Shown here piece after piece: positions 50,386 through 64,000 of a stretch of DNA of 64,000 bases. Both the position numbers and the translations under genes were made by a program. The notes beneath the pieces are model-generated. The model saw nothing but the letters and a program-made list of their open reading frames with translations. It was not told where the DNA came from and did no database searches. Source of the DNA: Hypomesus transpacificus (lineage: Eukaryota > Chordata > Actinopteri > Osmeriformes > Osmeridae); contig NC_061071.1 in the NCBI RefSeq assembly GCF_021917145.1, positions 3,801,689 to 3,865,688 of the forward strand. The letters run 5' to 3'. Positions within the stretch are counted from its first letter, which is position 1; every line of letters begins with the position of its first letter.

Positions 50386-53300
50386 TTAAATCGTCTGGTA
50401 TCCAGCATGACTCCTCTTCCTACCGATGAGGTACGCCACGAGAACGATGAGCACCAGACCAGCCAGAGCTGCTCCAACAATGATGGGGATCAGCATGTTG
50501 TCCTGGTCCACCTGGCACTCCTCCGCTGGAGGACGAAGAGACACACGGGACAAAGACGTGTCGTGAGCACAAGAAAAGAGGCAAGACGTCACCAGTCAGG
50601 CTCGGGGGGTCAGGGGGCGCTTCCGTTTTTCTCACCGGTTGCAAACTGGTCTCCGGAGAGGCCGAAGGGCTGGACCTGCAGCTTGAAGGTGTTCAGAGAG
50701 AGAGCCGTGGTCACCTCCAGAACCTGCTCAGCACTGCACATGTAGGACATCCCCAGCGTCCCCGGCAGGTAAGTCAGGGTACTGTTACTGGCTGACATCG
50801 GAGCTGGAGGGAGGTAGAGAGGGACCAAAAGGTTAGCAGTAGACATGTCAGTGTAGAACAGTCCAGAAAACAACCCAAACTCTTCCTGTCGTTCATGACT
50901 GTGTCTGTAAGAAAGGAGCGACTCACTCTCCATGTCAGGCCAGGCTGCAGACAAACTCAGGCCACTCAGGTGGTACCTCTTAGACGTGGTGTTCTGGAAA
51001 GAGAAGAACAACATGAGTAAAGATGCAGGGAGAAGAGTAGAGGTGCACAGAAACAATCAAGATGACAGACGGAGAAGACAGACAGACACACACAGGAGAA
51101 GGAGAAGGTCATCACCAGTGTGAAGGTGAAGCTGAGGTTGGTGGTCTGCTCCTGCATCAACACCAAGGTGGCGCTGGTGGGGCCACATGACCCCGAGCTG
51201 CTTGTCTGATTGGGCTGCAGGTTGAAGAGAGCCTGGACGGTCTACAGACCAAGGGGAGAATGGTGATTGCACGACCCTAGAATCTAGTGTGCATGTGTTG
51301 ATAGAGCTTCCAGAAGTGCATTACCTTGTTCTGGGACGATGACACATAGGTAACGTTGAGCTGCAGTGCCATGCGTGCCAGCAGGCACACAGTGTTGTTA
51401 TCATTGGTTACGGCATAGTCACCCCGGTCAGGCGTTCCGGGAGGAGTGGGGGCGGGAGCAGATGTGGTGGCGGGTGGGGGGGCCGTGGTGGTGGCGCTCT
51501 GATCAGCCGTACACACACTCTCTGAGAACAGACGGGGAGGGTTTAACTCAGCGGATACAGCCGAGCAGGAGGAAAGACAAACACAAACACACAGGAGCTG
51601 GTTCACACCGTTGGGGCTGAGGTCGTCTCCAGGCATGTAGGCCTCCAGCTTCATCCCAGAGAAGGTCACTGTGGCTCCACCCACAGGGACGGGCGTGGCC
51701 GTGAGGCATCTGTAGGTTGTGTTGACCTGAGCCAAGATCCCCACCGATGACATCATCAAGGTGACCACATCTGTAGAACAACAAGGTGTGATAGGCCTAA
51801 TGAACCACAGCTTCATGCGGAACTTGTCATACAAGTTATTTGCCCGATAGTGTACACATTTGAATTGTCATGTTTAAGTTCCTTTAAGTAGAAAAAAACG
51901 CACTCAGGCTTGTTTCATTGCTTCTTTAGACCAGTTTTTTCTACTTTAAGTTAAGTCTTTTTTACTCGCAACCTAAATCGCTTTTAATTTAGTAGTAGAG
52001 CGCGCCTATCTTTACCAATACATGTTTAAGTTCCTCTCACCCGAGCTGTTGGCCAATGGGAAGACAGAGGTATCGCTCAGGTTGTACTGCAGAGACAGGT
52101 TGGCCACGCTGTACAAGCTGCCATTGGTGGAGAAGCCCAGGCCCAGGGCGTGACCCGGGCCGAAAACCCCCACCAGCCAGGGGGCGCTGCCGTCCTCTCC
52201 ACACGAGCTGGCGCTGACGTCAACCGTCGTCGAGTCAGGGAGTGAGACCTGTGCCGTGTTCTGAGGAGAAGGGAGGATCGTATAACACAGACTAGGACAC
52301 ACTTTCTAAACAGCAGCTCAGTCTGTTTGGTCTCGACTGACTTGTTGTTGGCTACAGTGTAAGGTCATGTGTTTCTTCATGTTGTGTGATCGCTCCAATG
52401 CGAACCACCTCAAAACTAGTAAACAGGATCAAGCCACAAAATCAATCAATCTGTTTCAAGTCTCTCTAAGACACGGGCAAAAATAGAGGAAATTCCAGTT
52501 AAGTTAAATAAATAGTTTTGCCTTTTTTCTAAAATAGATAGTTAGAGAATATACTGGAAATGTTGGAGAGAGGGAGAGGGGAAGGCATAAAGAAATGGCC
52601 AGAGCAGAAACCAAACCCAGGCCACTGGATTAAGGACTCAGCCAATATGGTGTACACCCACTATGTGAGCACCCCTTGAGAGGTGGGATTTGCCAGAAAT
52701 GGTCAGAGGGGATTGTGAGAGGTGGTCCTACCGTGCCGTTGACAGTGTCATATGGGATGCTAAGAAGGGCGGAGAGTTCAGCTTTAATGCAGGTTGAGTT
52801 CCCTTGCTTCACCTCCAGGGTGACAGCTTGTGCCAAGGTAAGGCAACCTGAGGGGTAAACAGTCATCATTATTATCTTCACCAACACCACAGGCAATTCT
52901 CATTTTTACAGTGTATACAGTTTGCCAAGAGAAGATAACGCAGTGTTGTTATTTCAACATAGACCAGCAGGGGGCAGCACAAGGCTTGTGTGGTTATGGT
53001 CAAGGATTCGACCTCAACACAGATGCAATTTATCAGAAAACTGTTCTTTACATTGACACCATATAATTAAAAGTTCATAATTCAGAATTTTCTCAACCAA
53101 ACCCTGATATAGAGTTAGAAAACCCTGGTGAGTTCTAGAACATTACCGTGATGATGCAATCACAGTATGAGGTAAACAAGTTCCTCGTTTCTCCCCCCTC
53201 CCCTGCCCTGCACAGCTGAGACAGCAAGTATTTCCAAACACTATTTACAACCTTAGTCAGTTTTCCTTGCACACACACACACACACACGGGACTATTAAA

Positions 53301-54949
53301 TACCTGCTCCGTCCCAAACTGAACTCTGAATGCGTGTGTGTCTGTGCGTGTGTGCGTGAGTGTCCTTGAGCTTGTTGGGGTAAACATAGTAGTGATGGTA
53401 GACATTAAGATTAGGGCCAGTTGGAGTAATCAGTACAACAGTCGTATTGTCAGAGGTCAACTCACACCTCAATGTGTGACTGCAACAGACACAGGGGTCA
53501 AAGGTTAACTGTGGTCCCTGGGATATATGAGGTGTGGAGAGTGGCTTCCCCTTTTGGCTTCCTTTCATTCATTAGGACAGACTACATAGCATACCCAGGC
53601 TCAAACGTGCTGAGAAGAGATGCACTGTCATTTCCTGGACCCTCTCTCCCTCTCCCTCATGCTCTGCAAATGGCACAATAAGCACTTCCTGTACGTCAGG
53701 TCTAGGGTCTTCTTTACCCAGTCTTCTTGTTAGAACACGAGATTTCAGTGTCCAGGCCTCTGTCCTGTCCTACAGGATAATGGTAATAGTCTTGCTGAAA
53801 CTTGCTACCCAGCAAGTGTACCATGGCATGGTCATGCACTAGGTGCATGTATTGATGATGACCAGGAGATTTACTATAGTGTCTAACCTATTTTCTTTAC
53901 ACACTCACTGTAAAACATGCACACGCACATACAGGCACACAAAGAGCAGTATAAACTGTAGATAGTCGAGGATGAATAAACGACAAAACCCTGCAAACAG
54001 AGCAATGACCAACTGGGTGCACCTGACTACCTCAGCCACACACACAAACTTCACTTGATACACAATTCTTCAGTGGATGTGAAGAACTGAAAGCTTCCTC
54101 CAGGTAAGGCCAGCGTGAGAACACGGACCACAGTCACGCAGCAGTGATAGGCCTACTGTGAATGTGCAAGATAAGCAGGGACCAAGTCACACCTCACACC
54201 TATTTCCAAACTGCTGATAGCATTGTTTGATGGTTAACAAGAGTAATAGAAACGTGATGGAATGCGTTGTAGGCCAATGTTTTCACAACAAATATGTGAC
54301 CAATTAATTTTGAAATTTGGCCAAGAAGGGGAAAACAATATCATAAAACGGGCCACTTGACACTGCTGTTACAACACTTCTATGTTCGTGTGTGTCATTA
54401 AATCATAGGATGATGGGTTTGTTTGGGCAGCAAGCTAAAATGCATAGAGGGACCACTGTTTCCGCACAAAGCACTGCGGTCACGTGAGGCGCTCTTTGGG
54501 ACAATGGAGCGGCTCTATGAACGATTGTCTCCGCTGATGACAGACAGGGGCACACTGTTGATTTAGCGACACAAACTCAGTTATATCACAAATTGATTAC
54601 ATTTGCACTCCAAAAAAAACGCACATACATGTCAAAATAAACTCTGTTCAGAACCGTGGGGTACTATACTTTGGCGGATTGCCTAACATTTGCAATCAAT
54701 GTAACTTCAATATCTCCAGGCAGAACCAAATAATTATAAACTGTAGCGACGTGTAGGCTAATTTAGAACGGTCCTTGATAAACATGGTCAGTTGTCGCTT
54801 CATCTCTTCACTAGTTATTATTGTAAACACTCGGAGCACGTAAAAAAAGATTGTGACGTTGGTTCTAACCGAATGTTCAACAAAGAAAAACACTCACCTA
54901 GAATAGCCAAATATACAGCCACTCCGACAGAAGAATATTTGTTGGCCAT
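50386..54949 (-). CDS. lamp1: Lysosome-associated membrane glycoprotein 1 (nine exons)
   Basis: Exons in transcript order: 54898-54949, 52732-52847, 52041-52260, 51609-51770, 51325-51521, 51116-51241, 50927-50993, 50636-50803, 50386-50525. The sum is 1248 nt, 415 aa (human 417). LAMP1 is a heavily glycosylated type I protein lining the lysosomal membrane. Parts in order: signal peptide (MANKYSSVGVAVYLAILGCL); luminal domain 1 with four cysteines; a Thr/Pro/Ala hinge near residues 185-210 (TTTAPPPATTSAPAPTPPG); luminal domain 2 with four cysteines; one TM helix (LIPIIVGAALAGLVLIVLVA); and the 11-residue tail RKRSHAGYQTI. The tail carries the GYxxI sorting signal for AP-mediated lysosomal delivery. 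Many NxS/T sequons are visible. LAMP1 rather than LAMP2 is chosen from the GYQTI tail and the position between GRTP1 and CUL4A. Confidence 0.95.
52848..54897 (-). other. lamp1: LAMP1 intron 1
   Basis: 2.05 kb intron. It contains a short CA repeat near 53270-53288 and the E-box/CLEAR-like site near 54480. No exon or recognisable transposon was seen. Confidence 0.65.
54479..54488. promoter_or_regulatory. CLEAR-like TFEB site in LAMP1 intron 1
   Basis: GTCACGTGAG matches nine of ten bases of the CLEAR consensus GTCACGTGAC, about 460 bp downstream of the LAMP1 ATG. A further CACGTG E-box lies at about 55934-55939, upstream of the gene. Mammalian LAMP1 is a known TFEB target; use of these sites is inferred. 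Confidence 0.5.
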
Positions 54950-55967
54950 TTTCCCAAGTCCAGTGCTATCACAAAATGATACGCAACACAATAACGGAGT
55001 AGACTAGAGTTTCGAGCGCAGGTTTGCCAGCGCGAAATGAACGCACACTCTTCGTGGTGATCAGATCTTCCGTTTTGCACCTCTGACTGGAGACGTTCCT
55101 TAGGTCTTTGTGATATTCTATCTCCAGCCTGATTTATTCAATACTCTGAATTCATTGCCCTGTATTTGGAGCAGGTAGCAGAAGTCTCGCCGTTGTATTG
55201 TGGACTACGGCTTTCATGTCGTCGATATGAGGAAGGAATGTCCTGAGTCATGTGAGCCAGGCTTTAGAACCACCCAGAACAGTGACGCGTCCCTCCCCCT
55301 CCCCACATAAACGAAATAATTATAGCCTACTGTCATATAGCTATACATCAATTATCACGGAAGTAATTTGGACAATTGCAATTATTAGAAAAAAGTGGAT
55401 TTGACACGTAAAAAGTACATACAAAATAGGCCTACATAGTATTGATTGTAAAAAATAAAAAATGCACGACAGATCAACGTAGGCTACGATGTGATAACTA
55501 TTATTTAATATTTGGGATCAAAGCCTATAAATCACTATTCTGAGATCATGGAGTCAGCAGGCATGTGAGGCCCCACGCGCAAACCAGTGTACGGAGATGG
55601 GAGAACAGCGGCGCGCCATGGGGCAGTCAGATGACTCTCTGCAATTCACGAGGGGATGCCGAAACCTAACACAGACCGCACTTAGACAACGATACCTCGA
55701 CTTATCACTGACTCGACACATTTTTTATACTTCATTTTCACTTCCATCCAATTAACCACGCGTCCAAAAACATGAAGAGGACAGCATCAACCTACCCCAG
55801 CAAGGTGTCAAACAAACCCCCCTGTAAGACCGGGCAGAGTTGACTCTGTACTCCTCCTCCCCCGTATCTGACCCCTATTTATTGTTCCAATCCTAATCTA
55901 GCACACCTGCTAAAAATTTTTTTTGACGATAAACACGTGGTTCACTTAACCAGGGTTGACGGGAAAA

Positions 55968-56013
55968 CATTCCAGATGACGAAAGCATTCCAGATGACGA
56001 AAGCACTCCAGAT
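55968..56013. repeat. 18-bp tandem repeat, 2.5 copies
   Basis: CATTCCAGATGACGAAAG occurs twice in tandem, followed by a partial third copy with one change. Confidence 0.9.
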
Positions 56014-56500
56014 TTGTGTCGGGTATCCCTGGTCTAATATGATGTTGCAAGCATCCTGTTGATATGTGGCTATCAAACACAAACTGAACCTCAAAAGTTG
56101 AAACTGCTCGCATCTCTTTGCGCTTCGAGGGAGTAGAAAATGCGTAATTGCAGGTGAAATACCCAAAAGCCACACACTCTTTAAAGTATAAGCATTATTC
56201 TTGTCAGCCTCTTCAGAAGAAGCTGTGACTTGGTAGACCCCAAGAGATCCTAAAGATTCCACAGTGACATGTCATGACAGAGGTAAGGAAGGCAGAGACC
56301 TGGTAACATGGGTGGTCCTGTCACTTCCCTCCAGCAGGGATAATTTTGTTTTATTAAGGAATTACCCGCCTTCACTGGGGAAAATCTAATTAGGCTCGGA
56401 GCCACGCGCCGTCAACAAGAAGCACTTGAGCAGGCAGTTTCCTTCCACTGACCACATTGTATTCACATGGAATACCCTTTATCCATTCATTAAATATCCA

Positions 56501-56506
56501 TTTATT
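56501..56506 (-). terminator. Candidate CUL4A polyadenylation signal
   Basis: Minus-strand AATAAA about 805 nt past the CUL4A stop codon. Confidence 0.5.
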
Positions 56507-57311
56507 CAGGCTTTTGTCAGGTTTCTCTCTCTTACAAAGAATACAATCTGGTCTACAAAAAAATCAGAGCGTGGACAGTGTTGGTCAAAATACAGAAGAA
56601 AGCTAAAAGGAAATACCCAGGTGGTTATGTCCTTTTGTTCAGCCGTGTTACATCCCCAACCCCCCCTTTCCACATCCCCCCCCGCCCCCTCCCCCCCCCC
56701 GCCCTTCACGTCACTTTGTCCATGTCCATGTGACATCCACCCCTCTTCCCCAACACCCACCACTCAAACAAATCAAGCCGCCCTCCCCACCCGCCAACCC
56801 CTGGTCCTGTGCCCAATCTAAAGACACAGCTGTGGGATTGGAACAGACCAGTGCAGGTTACCTCATGGATGAACTACGAAAAACAAAACAAAAAATTCAA
56901 CATGAGCCCACGACAGCGGAAACTGTGACAGAACAGATTCAGAGATGGATGGAGCGCAAACCAAAAAACAAACTGAAAAGAACAACAAATAAATCAGAAA
57001 GTGCTAGTTTTTCTGTTCATTAGCGTCAGCAGAGGATTTGTGCAGGCCTCCCACTAAACAAACCCCGGGACCCTCCATCTCCATCACCACCCCCAACCCT
57101 GCCCTGCCCAAAGTCCCCTTTGAGGGTGGTGTTGAGTGGGCATGGCCGGTCGGCCTCTGGCCTCTCCTGGCTCTCTCTGAGCAAGGCCCCAGGGAGATGG
57201 GGTGAGGCAGGGGGCACCAGAGGAGGGGCATGGGGAGACAGGCTGCATCAGGGGGCTGTGTGGAACCCGCTGTGAGGGTGGGGACGGGATGGGGTCGTTT
57301 GCCCCCCCTCC

Positions 57312-63216
<5,905 letters not shown>

Positions 63217-64000
63217 TATGAGCTTATGCACATAAGGCCGCTGCCGTTGTTATGAAGTTCGGTGACAGTTCTAGCCTGTCTCTGTCACACAGTGCAGCTG
63301 CACTGTCCAGATATAGATATCTAGCTGCTATTGTGCTATGCTAGCGTTTCTTATTCAAAAGTTGATTGGCTAATGTTACACAACCAGTATTTTCAACCAC
63401 TGAATCTGTATCTTAAAATAGCACACCGAGCACCATGAGTAAGCTACATTCGCTTACTCGAATCAGCATAGATAGCAAAATATCTTCCTAGCAGTCTAAC
63501 TCTGGGAAAGTTTAAAAGCAGGTTGCAGCTAGCTATTTAGCTAGTAACGTCAGATAGATGGCTATTTTGTACAAGCGAGCGGTAACTTAGCTAGCTGCCG
63601 TTGTTATCAAGCATTGGCTAGCTAAGCAGCGAGAGGTGCAAATTAAATTCCAAACGAGTATTTCCACAACTTCATTCCGAGCCGATGTTAAAAGATTGGC
63701 AAATACTAACGGAAGGGTTACTATATAGGCATGGTTCTATAGACGTGAACAATTAAAAGCTGAGTACAATTTCAGATACTCCATCACTTCGTCGCTAGCT
63801 AGACAGCTAGCACAACAAAATGGCTTTTGCCTCCCCTTCGACGCAATGCACACTGGGAAATTCACACTCCATATTCGATAGTTCAGAAAGGTTGTAAATC
63901 ATTTTGTACAAAATGTTTATGCTTCAACTAATGTGCCTGTCGATGAATCAGGTAGCGACCGTGTCATAAATTGATTCCAAGTACCAACAAGTGCGTACTC
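63217..64000. promoter_or_regulatory. CUL4A promoter region
   Basis: Upstream of CUL4A. ATTGG at 63365-63369 (CCAAT on the gene strand) is about 150 bp from the ATG. CTAGCTAGC-type sequence recurs at 63525-63545 and 63590-63625. In human PCID2 is divergent from CUL4A; no PCID2 start exon (expected MAHITINQYLQ) is visible up to the window end. Confidence 0.45.

Larger units (their letters stand above)
54950..57311. other. LAMP1 promoter region and CUL4A 3'UTR
   Basis: LAMP1 lies downstream of CUL4A on the same strand. The LAMP1 promoter should be within about 54950-55700. Minus-strand AATAAA at 56501-56506 would give CUL4A a 3'UTR of about 810 nt, which includes C/G homopolymer-rich sequence at 56650-56710. 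No exon was seen. Confidence 0.5.

Noticed and set aside
52590-52670. tRNA-like SINE remnant in LAMP1 intron 2
   Set aside because: Only a short and degenerate B-box-like match (AAACCCAGGCC), with no recognisable body or tail.
56426-57023. Pro/Lys-rich open frames downstream of CUL4A
   Set aside because: They derive from C-rich and A-rich runs in the presumed CUL4A 3'UTR, without family resemblance.
63217-64000. Start of a divergent PCID2 gene
   Set aside because: Expected from human gene order, but no matching first exon is visible before the window ends. The open ATGGCTTTTGCC stretch at 63821 does not resemble PCID2.

Overview
This window is nuclear DNA of a ray-finned (teleost) fish. It carries nine intron-rich protein-coding genes, many (CA)n and (GA)n microsatellites, one tRNA-derived SINE with a tail typical of fish SINEs, and hAT-type terminal inverted repeat elements. 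The SINE head and tail resemble families I associate with early-branching euteleosts such as smelts and salmonids; that placement is a weak inference. No bacterial, CRISPR, retroviral or Polinton sequence was seen.

Gene order, left to right: TMEM255B (-), GRK1 (-), ATP4B (+), TMCO3 (-), DCUN1D2 (+), ADPRHL1 (+), GRTP1 (+), LAMP1 (-), CUL4A (-). From memory this is the human 13q34 block (CUL4A-LAMP1-GRTP1-ADPRHL1-DCUN1D2-TMCO3-TFDP1-ATP4B-GRK1-TMEM255B) in inverted view, with relative orientations kept. The one human member missing is TFDP1. I built exon models by hand from splice sites and reading frame. Every summed coding length divides by three, and the lengths match the human proteins as I recall them: GRK1 563 aa, ATP4B 291, TMCO3 675, DCUN1D2 259, ADPRHL1 358, LAMP1 415, CUL4A 757.

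Layout: 1-1.6 kb is the 3' flank of TMEM255B; 1.6-9.8 kb TMEM255B, with tandem repeats pressed against several splice acceptors; 11.9-15.9 kb GRK1; 15.9-17.5 kb a divergent GRK1/ATP4B promoter region; 17.5-20.0 kb ATP4B; 21.7-26.7 kb TMCO3; 26.7-29.1 kb a divergent TMCO3/DCUN1D2 promoter region; 29.1-34.5 kb DCUN1D2 with a long 3'UTR; 35.4-41.6 kb ADPRHL1 with an optional 2.1-kb final exon; 43.8-48.6 kb GRTP1; 50.4-54.9 kb LAMP1; 57.3-63.2 kb CUL4A and its promoter.

The genes do not form one pathway. DCUN1D2 (cullin neddylation) and CUL4A (a cullin substrate) do share a pathway. ATP4B implies a functional acid-secreting stomach, GRK1 acts in photoreceptors, and LAMP1 and TMCO3 are membrane proteins. 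The most interesting signals are: a U12-type AT-AC intron in CUL4A; an ADPRHL1 splice donor that overlaps the short-form stop codon and opens a 695-codon disordered tail; a GC-AG intron in DCUN1D2; a 161-bp block that is almost identical in introns of two unrelated genes, both times just upstream of a splice acceptor; and a perfectly flanked palindromic hAT MITE.
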